Positions 25,229 to 34,294 of a stretch of 42,811 bases of DNA are shown one piece after another (within the stretch, counting starts at the first letter, position 1; each line of letters opens with the position of its first letter). The notes beneath the pieces are model-generated. The model was not told the origin of the DNA and did no database searches. It saw nothing but the letters and a program-made list of their open reading frames with translations. A program made the translations under genes and the position numbers. The DNA is from a virus: the IMG/VR virus record IMGVR_UViG_3300021185_000725, positions 1 to 42,811 of that record. One strand, given 5' to 3'.

Positions 25229-26439
25229 TAGCCTGAATTCTCCTTACCAGTCTTAAGTGTTTCTTGTATTGCTGATACACCTTTCCATGGATGATGCTCT
25301 GGAACTCTACTACCAACACTTTCTGTTACACTAGTGTTTGATGTTTGTGCTTGTATTGTAGTCTTGCTTGTCTCACCTGGCTCTGGTCCATTTATATCTA
25401 CACGACCTGCTTTTAAGTAATAATTTGGTCCTGCTGTTATATTAATATTTCCATCAGCGTTATTATTAAGATCGATAGCACTATACACATCAATTGAGCC
25501 AACACTGCTTTCCAGCTTAACGCCTTCTGCTCCACTGCTCTTAATATTAACTCCTTGTTCTGCTTGCATATTAATAGATCCCTTTGCATGAACATTGTAA
25601 TCTCCATCTGTTGCTATGCTAACTCCACCCATGCTATATACATCAACACGACCAGCATCGTCCATTTCTATCCATGCATTGCCTTTTTTATTGCTAATGA
25701 ATATAAATCCATTCGTGTCATCTAATAAAACTTGGTTACCACCGCTGGTTCTAATTCTAATGTTATCACTAGTAGCTTCGTCGTCCATACTTATTGTATG
25801 TCCCATCTTTGAAGTAAGTCCAAAAACTTTACTTGGGCTTTCACGTCTAGCACTACTTTGACTATGTCCTCTTACGTAATCACCTGATAAGCCTGATTCA
25901 ACTAATTGAGCTGTTTGTTTGACTTTGGCTGCTTTTGTTACTGGATCATTTTTGTCAGTTGCATTTTTCTCTGTAGTTTGAGATAATATTTTATTACCAT
26001 TTCCATCATACGCTTCACTGCTTGCATTACCGCCCAGGGTAGCATTTCTGTCCTTTGGTGGCAAAAAGCCTAACATAAATCCTTGTTCCATTGATCCTGT
26101 GAATCCAACTAGAATGTTTGATCCTATAGCAGGTGGCTGTGGCCACATACCGTATGTAGTTGGCGACCCGCTTTCAATTTCAACATTGTCTGTTGAATCT
26201 TTAATTTCTGTGTTACCACCAAATGGTGTAGTTAGTAAGATAATACGTTCTGTATCTCCACCAAACTCGGGTATCTTAACTGTTACTCTGCCGTTGTGTT
26301 GTGCATCGCTGTCGTTTACTACTTCAGCTACGTATATGCCATTTAAAATATTACTATTGAATCCCTGGCTCGCATTGGCTCGTTTAGCGATGTTAACACC
26401 GTCTGTTCTAAATCCTGATCCTGATGATACGTTTGCCAT
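25228..26439 (-). CDS. 5: Baseplate hub spike protein, gp5-like (OB fold plus beta-helix)
   Basis: 403 residues. Residues 33-135 form a gp5/VgrG-type OB fold: GIYVAEVVNDSDAQHNGRVT, VKIPEFGGD, TTPFGGN, WPQPPAIGSNILVGFTGSME and GFMLGFLPP. Residues 215-360 carry short repeats (HTISMDDEATSDNIRIRTSG, NGFIFISNKKG, VDVYSMGGVSIATDG, GSINMQAEQGVNIKSSG), the pattern of the triple beta-helix needle that pierces the outer membrane. The lysozyme domain found between these in T4 gp5 is absent and encoded separately downstream. The ATG directly abuts the hub gene's stop (TAAATG). Confidence 0.85.
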   Translation of the reverse strand: MANVSSGSGFRTDGVNIAKRANASQGFNSNILNGIYVAEVVNDSDAQHNGRVTVKIPEFGGDTERIILLTTPFGGNTEIKDSTDNVEIESGSPTTYGMWPQPPAIGSNILVGFTGSMEQGFMLGFLPPKDRNATLGGNASSEAYDGNGNKILSQTTEKNATDKNDPVTKAAKVKQTAQLVESGLSGDYVRGHSQSSARRESPSKVFGLTSKMGHTISMDDEATSDNIRIRTSGGNQVLLDDTNGFIFISNKKGNAWIEMDDAGRVDVYSMGGVSIATDGDYNVHAKGSINMQAEQGVNIKSSGAEGVKLESSVGSIDVYSAIDLNNNADGNINITAGPNYYLKAGRVDINGPEPGETSKTTIQAQTSNTSVTESVGSRVPEHHPWKGVSAIQETLKTGKENSG

Positions 26440-28296
26440 TTAGTCTACCCTTAGTTCTAATAATCTATTTAATAGCAGGAATGTGCTGCTGTTTGCATCT
26501 CGCAATGTTTTAACTTGTTGTGTAAAACTTCCTTGTTGGAATCTACTCTGAACTTCTGTAATTTTATATACACCAGTAGTTACCATATCAACTGGACCTT
26601 TTCTTTGTCTAAGAATCAAGTCTTCGGTGTTAGGTTGAAAGTTTATAAAGACCATATATATTGCCTGTGGAGTAGGACTATCGCCCATACTAAAAATGTC
26701 AGTGCCATCTCTTCCTAAAAACATTGGATCGCCTCTAACTTCTAAATCTAAAGTTTGTGTATCTCTAGTTCTAGCCGCATGGTTAACTAATGCCGCATTA
26801 GCTGTTTGATCCATTGATGTTGTTTCGTTTACTTGTTGTCCATGTGGACCAACTGGCATTACTTTAAAAACAGGACTTTGCTCAATGTTAAATTTTGTAA
26901 TCGGTAAGTCACTTAAGAATCTTTGATTAACTACGTTTGCTGCTTCCTCGGCATGTGGGTTAGCGTCTAAGGTTGGCCTATCATCTTGTGTTTGTCTCTC
27001 CACTATGTTTGCTTCAAACATAGAATGGTTATCTGCATAATATACTGCCGCCGCTGGTGACAATCCGTTATAAAAATATTGATTGAGATTTAAATTAATA
27101 TCTGTTACTTCTGTATTTTCGCCAGTGTATTGGTATGTATATTTTTTTACTAAATTAGGCACAATAATAGTATTAAATCTTTCTCGTTGAACTGATGCAG
27201 AGTTTCTTAAATTTTCAATACTAGGTCCGTCACTTGGCACTGTATCGCCATGCATAACCAAGCCTAATGTTAATGTAATTTTTTTACGTTGTGTATGGAA
27301 CGTGGTATCTTCTTGTTTTGTTAACTCTACTGCGGAAGATACTACTATTTCGTATGTAATTCCATCTTTTTGTGCTCTTGCATTATGATCTGCGTAACTT
27401 GGAACGTTAGAAGAAATAAGCTCACGTATCCTTGCACATAATTGTGTGTTGTTGTTTATTGTTACTTCTCTTATACCTAATTCTTCAAGTGACTCACTTT
27501 GAGCACCAGATGTTGAAGTATCAGAAGTTCCTGCCCAAGGTGCATCTGCTAGATTAAAACTTGGTAATGCAAAAAAATCTTGTGCTTGTGTTGTTAATGT
27601 GCTGCCTAGAACAATTTTATACTCATGTTCAACTTGAACCATTTGTCCTGCAGGACCTCCAACAGATGACTCTGGTCTTGTAGCAACTTCATTTTCGTTT
27701 AATGCTATCTCTAAATTTTCAGCAAATGTTCTTACTGTCTTTACATTTTTAATTGTTATATCTGTTTCAGTGACTGTATGTATTTTAGCCTCTGCTTCCA
27801 TATTATTAAATTCCATGTAATACTTTGCACCAGCTTCGCCTACGGTTCCTGTAATGTCTTTCAATTTCAGGGCATATACAAATGTTCCTGGTCTAAACAC
27901 ACTTGCACCTGTGCCTGGGTCTCTTCCCATAAAATCTAGTAACAATACAAATTGCATGTTAGTAAAGTTTGAGGCATTGCCTAACATTTTGCCGGCAGTT
28001 AATGCTCTATCAAAAAATGCAAACCCAAGTGGCTCTAATAGATCAAGTGTAATTAAGGTAGCCTTAGAATATCCATTTGACATTCCTTGTTGCTTTGTTG
28101 AAATAGTTACATTCTGAACTGCATAGTTACCTTCTACTCCATCTTCAGCAACAATGATTCCTTTGCCTTGAGCTAGTGTTTGTTCTCTGTTAAAATTTCC
28201 TTTGGTCGCAGCATTCCAAGAGTCTTCATCTACAATCATGAATGTAAATTTATAAGACCCAGATGAGACTGTATTGAGCCAATTGTCTTTTAACAT
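26440..28296 (-). CDS. 27: Baseplate hub protein, gp27-like
   Basis: 618 residues. Lies between the LysM/gp53-like and gp5-like spike genes, where T4-type hubs encode gp27, the trimer on which the spike sits. The N-terminus (YKFTFMIVDEDSWNAATKG, VQNVTISTKQQGMSNGYSKA) and the central TYQYTGENTEVTDINLNLNQ followed by YFYNG fit hub proteins of this type. The C-terminal QQGSFTQQVKTLRDANSS resembles the end of gp27-like proteins. T4 gp27 is 391 residues, so this version is enlarged. The ATG overlaps the previous stop by 1 base. The assignment rests mostly on order and the fold-like pattern. Confidence 0.7.
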   Translation of the reverse strand: MLKDNWLNTVSSGSYKFTFMIVDEDSWNAATKGNFNREQTLAQGKGIIVAEDGVEGNYAVQNVTISTKQQGMSNGYSKATLITLDLLEPLGFAFFDRALTAGKMLGNASNFTNMQFVLLLDFMGRDPGTGASVFRPGTFVYALKLKDITGTVGEAGAKYYMEFNNMEAEAKIHTVTETDITIKNVKTVRTFAENLEIALNENEVATRPESSVGGPAGQMVQVEHEYKIVLGSTLTTQAQDFFALPSFNLADAPWAGTSDTSTSGAQSESLEELGIREVTINNNTQLCARIRELISSNVPSYADHNARAQKDGITYEIVVSSAVELTKQEDTTFHTQRKKITLTLGLVMHGDTVPSDGPSIENLRNSASVQRERFNTIIVPNLVKKYTYQYTGENTEVTDINLNLNQYFYNGLSPAAAVYYADNHSMFEANIVERQTQDDRPTLDANPHAEEAANVVNQRFLSDLPITKFNIEQSPVFKVMPVGPHGQQVNETTSMDQTANAALVNHAARTRDTQTLDLEVRGDPMFLGRDGTDIFSMGDSPTPQAIYMVFINFQPNTEDLILRQRKGPVDMVTTGVYKITEVQSRFQQGSFTQQVKTLRDANSSTFLLLNRLLELRVD

Positions 28297-28583
28297 TATG
28301 TAAACCTTAATGGAACTTGTATAGTTAATCCTGCTTCAAAATCAGTAATAGGATCATTTAATGTATCTTGATTTATCATTGCAAACACCCACCATAGTTT
28401 GGCATTGCCATATAATTTATATGCTAGTGTGTCGGGTCTTAAATGATACTGATTTTCTATTTTATATGGTTGTGTGTTAAGTGCTGACACTTCATCAATT
28501 GTTGGTTCCCATATATCTAAATATTTATTATTTTCTAAATCAGTTGATCTGTATAAACTATCTCTTCGGTATTCTGTTGCCAT
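28296..28583 (-). CDS. LysM-like baseplate protein (gp53/gpX-like)
   Basis: 95 residues. The core YHLRPDTLAYKLYGNAKLWW then VFAMINQDTLNDPITDFEAG and IQVP is the LysM-type signature shared by T4 gp53 and the P2 X family (Asp-x-Leu-Ala-tyr-x-lyr-Gly, Trp-Trp, Asn, Asp-Pro, final I-x-VP). In T4, gp53 links neighbouring gp25/gp6 units in the baseplate. It is half the length of T4 gp53 and keeps the LysM core plus a short N-terminal arm. Start and stop each overlap neighbours by 1 base, so translation is coupled. Family is clear, the exact T4 counterpart less so. Confidence 0.75.
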   Translation of the reverse strand: MATEYRRDSLYRSTDLENNKYLDIWEPTIDEVSALNTQPYKIENQYHLRPDTLAYKLYGNAKLWWVFAMINQDTLNDPITDFEAGLTIQVPLRFT

Positions 28584-29233
28584 TACATGAATCCTCCTGA
28601 GTTGCCACCACCTAGTAATCCGCCACGTGCATAATCTTGAATATTGAAATCTTTCCTAACAGTCCTTGGTGACATTTGTATTGATAAGTCGACAGATAAT
28701 AATAGCATAGTTGGAATAGTTCCTGATTCTGTGTCGACGTAGTTAACATCTTCTGGCAATGTATAATTTAAAGCTCTAACAATAACTGGTGTTGACTTTG
28801 CATGTAATGTAGATCCTGCATATGCCCATAAACTTAATATAGGAGGCGGTGTGCCTGCTGTAGTAGGATTGCCCTCACCAAAATCAGATTTGGTGCATGC
28901 TTTTAAAAATTGTATTGCAGCCGCTGTATGTTTTGCTTCTCTTATATCATTTGCTGTAAAATTGGCAGTAATATTTATAGTAGGATTTTGTGTTGATACA
29001 TAATATTGCGGCTGGTATATTGTGTGCGTAATATCATATGTTCCATAATTAGCTTGGTGTCCTACTTGTAATGTAGGAGTATATGGAAATATCAATCCGT
29101 TATCAGCTTTTAATGGTTCTAATACGCCATCTAAGGTAAATGGATTGTTTGGTTTTATTTTTAATGCTACTACATTGTTTGGATTTGTTTTAAAATTGTT
29201 ATCCGAACTTGGTATGCCTGATATTAAACTCAT
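28583..29233 (-). CDS. Tail tube-baseplate junction protein (gp48/gp54-like)
   Basis: 216 residues. Contains NPTINITANFTANDIREAKH near 82-101, then TAAAIQFLKAC and GTPPPILSLWAYAG near 126-139 with VIVRALNYTLPEDVNYVDTE after it. The GTPPP-hydrophobic-Tyr/Trp-Gly pattern is the conserved part of gp48/gp54-type proteins that cap the baseplate and start the tail tube. The C-terminus is Gly-rich (YARGGLLGGGNSGGF). Starts in an ATGA overlap with the nucleotidyltransferase gene and ends overlapping the LysM-like gene. Which of gp48 or gp54 it represents cannot be told, and only one such gene is in this operon. Confidence 0.75.
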   Translation of the reverse strand: MSLISGIPSSDNNFKTNPNNVVALKIKPNNPFTLDGVLEPLKADNGLIFPYTPTLQVGHQANYGTYDITHTIYQPQYYVSTQNPTINITANFTANDIREAKHTAAAIQFLKACTKSDFGEGNPTTAGTPPPILSLWAYAGSTLHAKSTPVIVRALNYTLPEDVNYVDTESGTIPTMLLLSVDLSIQMSPRTVRKDFNIQDYARGGLLGGGNSGGFM

Positions 29234-29838
29234 GTCAATCTCTCCTCAATGAACTTAAATATTTTCTCATCAAACTTTCCAAAGAACTTTGTGAATTCTT
29301 TTTGTTTTGCTTCTGGTGTGGCATTACTTGCCATTGCTGCACGGAAATCACTTGCACTCATTCCACCTTGCATTAGTGGTGCTTCATAATAATATATCAT
29401 TTCGCTTTGAGGCTTTACATCTTTTAGGTTGTCTGGCAGTTTTTGAACATTTGCTGATCCACCCAAGCGTCCTGCATCTTTGGCACCAAACACCAACACA
29501 ATACCTGTTGTGTTGTTGTCTCTGCCCACTGTAGATGGTTCACTTCTGTATGGATTGCTGTTCACAATCTTATCTGCTGGTATGCCAAACATTGTAGACA
29601 TGATACTTTTCTTTTCATCAAATGTAAATGGATCATCACTGTAGTTGCCTGCAGCGTGTGCCTTTGTAGCTTTTTGACTAAATGTTGTAGCGATAAATAC
29701 GTTATCCGCACCAAACTTACCTACTAGATGTTGATATACATCTCGGTGTCCTTGGTGCATAGGTTGGAAACGACCACCGTAAAATACTGCAATGCTACCT
29801 ATATCTTCTCTAATTTGTATAATTTCGTTAATAATCAT
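29230..29838 (-). CDS. Cytidylyltransferase-like nucleotidyltransferase
   Basis: 202 residues. GGRFQPMHQGH (21-31) is the HxGH nucleotide-binding motif of the cytidylyltransferase/NMN adenylyltransferase superfamily. SASDFRAAM (161-169) occupies the place of the C-terminal ISSTxIR motif that binds the triphosphate. These enzymes couple a nucleoside monophosphate to a phosphorylated partner and release diphosphate; the substrate cannot be predicted. Such genes are common in marine T4-like phages. It is the first gene of the tail operon and overlaps the tube-junction gene by 4 bases, so it is probably made late. The ATG follows GGAGA closely. Confidence 0.8.
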   Translation of the reverse strand: MIINEIIQIREDIGSIAVFYGGRFQPMHQGHRDVYQHLVGKFGADNVFIATTFSQKATKAHAAGNYSDDPFTFDEKKSIMSTMFGIPADKIVNSNPYRSEPSTVGRDNNTTGIVLVFGAKDAGRLGGSANVQKLPDNLKDVKPQSEMIYYYEAPLMQGGMSASDFRAAMASNATPEAKQKEFTKFFGKFDEKIFKFIEERLT

Positions 29839-29854
29839 ATCTATTCTCCATTAG

Positions 29855-29862
29855 TATTTATG
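29855..29862 (-). promoter_or_regulatory. T4-type late promoter CATAAATA
   Basis: On the minus strand CATAAATACTAATGGAGA: the motif ends 16 bases before the ATG at 29838, with the GGAG ribosome-binding site in between. The leader would be only about 10 bases. It heads the tail operon and is divergent from the sigma-70 promoter at 29878-29905. Confidence 0.7.
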
Positions 29863-29877
29863 ACTTACAAAAACCGG

Positions 29878-29905
29878 TTGACTTTTACACGCATTCAGTT
29901 ATAAT
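29878..29905 (+). promoter_or_regulatory. Sigma-70-type promoter of the gp55-gp47-gp46 operon
   Basis: TTGACT (29878-29883), 16 bases, TATAAT (29900-29905). The -10 box is consensus and the -35 differs at one base. The start would be near 29912, just before the ribosome-binding site AGAGGA of gp55. No NATAAATA motif occurs on this strand here, so the operon is expected to be read by unmodified host polymerase before late genes. Confidence 0.8.
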
Positions 29906-29928
29906 AGTATTCAACAGAGGAATAAATT

Positions 29929-30813
29929 ATGGCAAGAGCACCAAGACAATTTTACTTAACAAACAAAGAGTTGTTAAAAGAGATACATAAATCTAAGATG
30001 TCCTATTGTTATGTGAATGACGATCAGTATGCAGATTATGATTTGATCGTTGAAACATTTGAAGATATTACACCTGATGCAGTAGCTGAAGCAAAACAAT
30101 CACGTGCAACACGTTTACAAAAACAAGCACACGAAGCCGAAGTAAAACGTTGGGAAAAAGGATTAACAGGTAAGAAGACTAAACCGCGTGTTGCAGATTT
30201 CTTAGTTGAAGTAGATACAATACTAGATACAGATATTGTTATCCGGGTAATGACATTTGATCACGTTCCATTAGAGAATCGTAAAAACAAACCCAAAACA
30301 GAGGCAGACTTGCATAGTAAATGTAACTTCCCTCCATTCAAGCATTATGCTTATGTAAACGACGAACTGAAAGAAGTTGCACGTAGTCATTGGGAAGGTG
30401 GATTAGATAATGGTTATTTTAACACTACACATGGCGGAACAACAAACCAACTAGGCGGAATGTATATTAAGTTATGCGAACGTTACAGTATGCGAGGCAA
30501 CTGGCGTGGATACACATATGTAGATGAGATGCGTGGACAAGCATTAGTTCAACTTAGTCAAATTGGATTACAGTTTAACGAGTTTAAATCACAGAATCCA
30601 TTTGCATATTATACAGCCGCTATCAACAACAGCTTTACAAGAGTTCTCAACCTAGAAAAACGTAGTCAAAATATCAGAGACGATTTACTAGAAGAAGCTG
30701 GTCTCAATCCAAGTCACACTAGAACATTCAATGCTGAATGGGAAGGTAAAGAGAAAAAAGAGATTGAGAAGATTAGGCAAATGAACGCAGACAACGCCGC
30801 AAGTAAAAAATAA
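29929..30813 (+). CDS. 55: Late-transcription sigma factor gp55
   Basis: 294 residues against 185 in T4. The conserved core is at about 160-245: GGMYIKLCERYSMRGNWRGY, VDEMRGQALVQLSQIGLQFN, QNPFAYYTAAINNSFTRVLN and LEKRSQNIRDDLLEEAG. This matches the sigma region 2-like part of gp55, which replaces host sigma and recognises TATAAATA late promoters. The N-terminal 130 residues are a Lys-rich extension; the region near 50-85 (EAKQSRATRLQKQAHEAEVK) is helical. Ribosome-binding site AGAGGA precedes the ATG. Downstream gp47 begins 17 bases later. The late-promoter motifs in this same window are its probable targets. Confidence 0.88.
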   Translation: MARAPRQFYLTNKELLKEIHKSKMSYCYVNDDQYADYDLIVETFEDITPDAVAEAKQSRATRLQKQAHEAEVKRWEKGLTGKKTKPRVADFLVEVDTILDTDIVIRVMTFDHVPLENRKNKPKTEADLHSKCNFPPFKHYAYVNDELKEVARSHWEGGLDNGYFNTTHGGTTNQLGGMYIKLCERYSMRGNWRGYTYVDEMRGQALVQLSQIGLQFNEFKSQNPFAYYTAAINNSFTRVLNLEKRSQNIRDDLLEEAGLNPSHTRTFNAEWEGKEKKEIEKIRQMNADNAASKK

Positions 30814-30830
30814 CAGAGGTAACACTAAGT

Positions 30831-31853
30831 ATGCTATTTGATAAAGCAGTAATATTCACTGACATTCATTTAGGTAATAAAAACAATTCACGTTTACATA
30901 ATCAAGACTGTGAAGATTTTATTATATGGATGATTGATGAAGCACATAAAAGAGGAATTAAAAAATGTTTCTTCTTAGGAGATTGGCATCATCATAGAGC
31001 AACAATTAATGTAAGCACATTAAATTATACAGTAAGTAATCTACGCAGGCTCAATGATAACTTTGATGAAGTTATTATGATTATGGGCAACCACGATTTA
31101 TACTACAGAGAAAAACGTGAGATTAATAGTATACCAATGGCTACAGAATATCCTAACATACGTATTGTAAATGATACTATGTTAGTTGAAGATGATGTTG
31201 CTTTTATACCTTGGCTTGTTGATGACGAGTGGAAGAAAGTAAAAGAAGTAAAATGCAAATTTATGTTTGGACATTTTGAACTTCCACAGTTTTATATGAA
31301 CGCACTTGTTCAAATGCCAGACCATGGTGGACTCAAAGCAGAAGACCTAAGAGGTCCTGAAAAAGTTTTTAGTGGACACTTTCACAAGCGACAAGAACGT
31401 GGTAATGTAATTTATCCAGGCAACTGTTTCCCACACAACTTTAGTGATGCATGGGATGATGACAGAGGCTGTATGTTCTTAGACTGGTCAGGTAAGATAG
31501 ATTATCTGCCTTGGCCCGATGCACCAAAGTATCGCACACTGCCATTAAGTAAACTTATTGATAATCCAGAAAAATATCTAGCAGACAAAACATATGCTCG
31601 TGTGGCGCTTGATGTTGGTATTACATATGAAGAAGCAAACTTTATTAAAGAAACATTTGCTAAACAATATGACTTACGTGAAATTAGTTTGATACCAAGC
31701 AAGAAAGAAGAACACACAAATGATTGGCAACAAGGTGTTGACATAGAAGTAGAGAACGTAGATACAATTGTGTTATCACAATTAGAATCTGTGCAAAGTG
31801 AAACTATCAAGAAACAAATGTTGATTGACATTTATCAAGGATTGAGTAATTAA
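30831..31853 (+). CDS. 47: Recombination nuclease gp47 (Mre11/SbcD-like)
   Basis: 340 residues, T4 gp47 size. All metallophosphoesterase motifs are visible: DIHLG (Asp11, His13), GDWHHHR (Asp51), GNHD (86-89), FGHFELP (His148) and GHFHKRQ (His183, His185). With gp46 it forms the exonuclease complex that resects DNA ends for recombination-dependent replication and host DNA breakdown. An AGAGG ribosome-binding site precedes the ATG, and gp46 starts 6 bases after its stop. No oddities seen. Confidence 0.92.
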   Translation: MLFDKAVIFTDIHLGNKNNSRLHNQDCEDFIIWMIDEAHKRGIKKCFFLGDWHHHRATINVSTLNYTVSNLRRLNDNFDEVIMIMGNHDLYYREKREINSIPMATEYPNIRIVNDTMLVEDDVAFIPWLVDDEWKKVKEVKCKFMFGHFELPQFYMNALVQMPDHGGLKAEDLRGPEKVFSGHFHKRQERGNVIYPGNCFPHNFSDAWDDDRGCMFLDWSGKIDYLPWPDAPKYRTLPLSKLIDNPEKYLADKTYARVALDVGITYEEANFIKETFAKQYDLREISLIPSKKEEHTNDWQQGVDIEVENVDTIVLSQLESVQSETIKKQMLIDIYQGLSN

Positions 31854-31859
31854 TATAAT

Positions 31860-33635
31860 ATGCTAAGAATTAAAAATATCACCGTAAGAAATTTTATGAG
31901 TGTTGGCAATGTCACACAGGCTGTCCACTTTGATAATGCAGGACTAACACTTGTGTTGGGTAACAACATGGACTTAGGTGGCGATGGGTCACGTAACGGA
32001 ACAGGCAAGACAACAATCATTAATGCATTAAGTTATGCATTGTATGGCAATGCATTATATAATATTAAGAAAGATAATTTAGTTAACAAAACAAACAACA
32101 AGGGTATGTTAGTTACAGTTGACTTTGAAATGAACGGAACTGACTATCGTGTTGAACGTGGACGTAAACCTAATATTTTTAAGTTTCTTGTTAACGGAGC
32201 AGGCAGTGATGGTGAAATTACAGATGAGATGCAAGGCGAAGGACGTGAAAGTCAACGTGTAATCGAACGTGTAATTGGAATGAGTCATACCATGTTCAAA
32301 CACATCTGTGCATTGAATACATACACAGAACCATTCTTAAGTATGAGAGCTACTGATCAACGTGACATGATTGAACAGTTGTTGGGTATTACTAAACTTA
32401 GCGAAAAGGCAGAAATACTAAAAGAACTTACAAAGATTAGTAAAGACAAAATAACAGAAGAAACATATCGTATTCGTGGCACAGAAGAAGCAAACGAACG
32501 CATTGGTAAAAGTATATCAGACTTGGAACGCAGGCAAACAGTATGGGAGTCAAAGCGTGATAAAGACATACAAGACTTAGAAACAGAGCTGTTAAACTTG
32601 CAACATATTGACATTGATGTTGAACTAAAAGCACATACAGACTATGAAGAATTTACTAATAAGAAGCAACAAATAGATACGTTAACTGCCGAAATAGCAA
32701 GACTAACCAGCACTAACGACAGAGAACAAAAACGCTTAAACAAAGCACAAAAGGACCTTAATGATACGCTAGAACATAAATGTTATGCGTGTGGACAAGA
32801 ACTACATGATGAAAAACACGAAGAACTTGTAGCACAAAAAACAGAAGCAGTAACAGAAAGTCAAGAACATATAGACGACTATAACACTAAGATAAATGAA
32901 TATAATAATGCACTAAATGAACTAGGAACACTTGACAAAGCACCTACAATGCATTACAATAGTGTTAAAGAAGCGTATGAACACCAAGGTAAACTTGGAT
33001 CAGTTGAAACAGAGTTAGTTCGCATCAAAGATGAACAAAATCCGTATGATGAACAAATAACCGCATTAAAAGACACTGGTTTGCAGGAAGTTGACTGGTC
33101 GGAGGTAAATAGACTTACAGAACTAAAGGAGCATCAAGACTTTTTATTGAAGCTACTTACAAATAAGGACAGCTTTGTTCGTAAGAAAATTATTGAACAA
33201 AACTTACAATTCTTAAATACTCGCTTAGAGTATTATATTACACGTTTAGGCTTACCACATGAAGTGCAATTCCAAAGCGACCTGACTGTAACAATTACAC
33301 AGTTAGGACAAGACTTAGATTTTGACAACTTATCACGTGGTGAACGTAATCGACTTATACTTGGACTCAGTTGGAGCTTCCGTGATGTATTCGAAAGTAT
33401 GAATCATCCTATTAACTTAATTTGTATTGACGAATTAGTTGACAGCGGAATGGATACAATTGGTGTTGAAAGTGCATTAGGTGTATTAAAGAAGATGGAA
33501 CGAGAAAGACATAAAAACATTTTACTTATTAGTCATAGAGATGAACTAGTGGGTAGAGTTGATAATGTTTTACAAGTTACTAAAGAAAACGGTTTCACTA
33601 CTTTTAACGTAGAGTTAGAAGTTATTGATGCGTGA
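31860..33635 (+). CDS. 46: Recombination ATPase gp46 (Rad50/SbcC-like)
   Basis: 591 residues. Walker A is SRNGTGKTT near 44-52, preceded by a GGDG extension. Two coiled-coil arms (about 165-300 and 320-420) flank a zinc hook CYAC at 308-311. The ABC signature LSRGERNRLILGL lies near 492, Walker B ICIDELVDSGMD near 522, and the switch HRDEL near 561. It is the ATPase partner of gp47. The ATG lies 6 bases after gp47 with no clear Shine-Dalgarno, so translation is likely coupled. Its last codons overlap a small ORF. Confidence 0.92.
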   Translation: MLRIKNITVRNFMSVGNVTQAVHFDNAGLTLVLGNNMDLGGDGSRNGTGKTTIINALSYALYGNALYNIKKDNLVNKTNNKGMLVTVDFEMNGTDYRVERGRKPNIFKFLVNGAGSDGEITDEMQGEGRESQRVIERVIGMSHTMFKHICALNTYTEPFLSMRATDQRDMIEQLLGITKLSEKAEILKELTKISKDKITEETYRIRGTEEANERIGKSISDLERRQTVWESKRDKDIQDLETELLNLQHIDIDVELKAHTDYEEFTNKKQQIDTLTAEIARLTSTNDREQKRLNKAQKDLNDTLEHKCYACGQELHDEKHEELVAQKTEAVTESQEHIDDYNTKINEYNNALNELGTLDKAPTMHYNSVKEAYEHQGKLGSVETELVRIKDEQNPYDEQITALKDTGLQEVDWSEVNRLTELKEHQDFLLKLLTNKDSFVRKKIIEQNLQFLNTRLEYYITRLGLPHEVQFQSDLTVTITQLGQDLDFDNLSRGERNRLILGLSWSFRDVFESMNHPINLICIDELVDSGMDTIGVESALGVLKKMERERHKNILLISHRDELVGRVDNVLQVTKENGFTTFNVELEVIDA

Positions 33636-33771
33636 TCACTTACATGATATAAGTGATGAATGGCAAAATGATTTTTGGCCATCAATAAAAATTGATGAAA
33701 ATTTAATTGGGCATGACATTTTGCAAAAACTATTAAAAGAAACAGACATTGGCAAGCAAGAGCAAAACTAA
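33628..33771 (+). CDS. Small ORF between gp46 and the nuclease gene
   Basis: 47 codons, ATG at 33628 overlapping the gp46 stop by 8 bases, ending TAA at 33771 and overlapping the next gene by 23. The peptide (MRDHLHDISDEWQNDFWPSI at its start) is acidic with three Trp/Phe residues and a helical C-terminus. It is not recognised. The overlapping layout fits translational coupling, and the TTG start of the next gene may depend on it. It could also be a chance frame; no ribosome-binding site is evident. Confidence 0.4.
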   Translation: MRDHLHDISDEWQNDFWPSIKIDENLIGHDILQKLLKETDIGKQEQN

Positions 33772-34294
33772 AGGCAAAGGATTCGAACGAGAAGTTTGTA
33801 ACATTCTTTCTAAGTTATACGACGACAACTTTGAACGTGTTCCACACAGTGGTGCGTTTGTTGGCGGCTTGAATGCCATACGTAAGAGCACACTTACGGA
33901 AAATCAAATCAAGGCATTTAAAGGGGACATCATTCCACCCGATCACTGGAACTATTTCAACTGCGAGTGTAAGAACTATGCAGATTTCCCTTTTCATCAT
34001 TTACTACAAGAAAAACCAATACCACTACTAGAACAATGGCTCGAACAAACATTAGACGCACATGATGAAAACGACTTAGACATACTGTTTATGAAGTTTA
34101 ATCGCAAAGGCATTTACTTGGCATTTCCTTCGAACTTGGATAGATTCCTATTCACTGCCCGAAGGGTTACTTATGGCTCACAGCAATACGGCTCCTGGAC
34201 AATTACATTCTGGGAAGATTTTGCAAACAACAAAGACAACCTAGAAACACTAGAAAAATTTGCTATCAATGGCGCTAACATAGACCCAAGATAA
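33749..34294 (+). CDS. PD-(D/E)XK nuclease, Holliday-junction-resolvase-like
   Basis: 181 residues from a TTG start; an in-frame stop lies 5 codons upstream and the next in-frame ATG is deep in the protein. The N-terminus KTKGKGFEREVCNIL (7-21), then GD (59-60) and CECK (72-75), gives the Glu13...Asp60...Glu73-x-Lys75 pattern of PD-(D/E)XK nucleases such as Hjc-type resolvases and VRR-NUC proteins. It closes the recombination operon after gp47/gp46. A role cutting junctions or branched DNA, comparable to T4 endonuclease VII, is therefore inferred. Substrate specificity cannot be read from sequence. Confidence 0.72.
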   Translation: MASKSKTKGKGFEREVCNILSKLYDDNFERVPHSGAFVGGLNAIRKSTLTENQIKAFKGDIIPPDHWNYFNCECKNYADFPFHHLLQEKPIPLLEQWLEQTLDAHDENDLDILFMKFNRKGIYLAFPSNLDRFLFTARRVTYGSQQYGSWTITFWEDFANNKDNLETLEKFAINGANIDPR

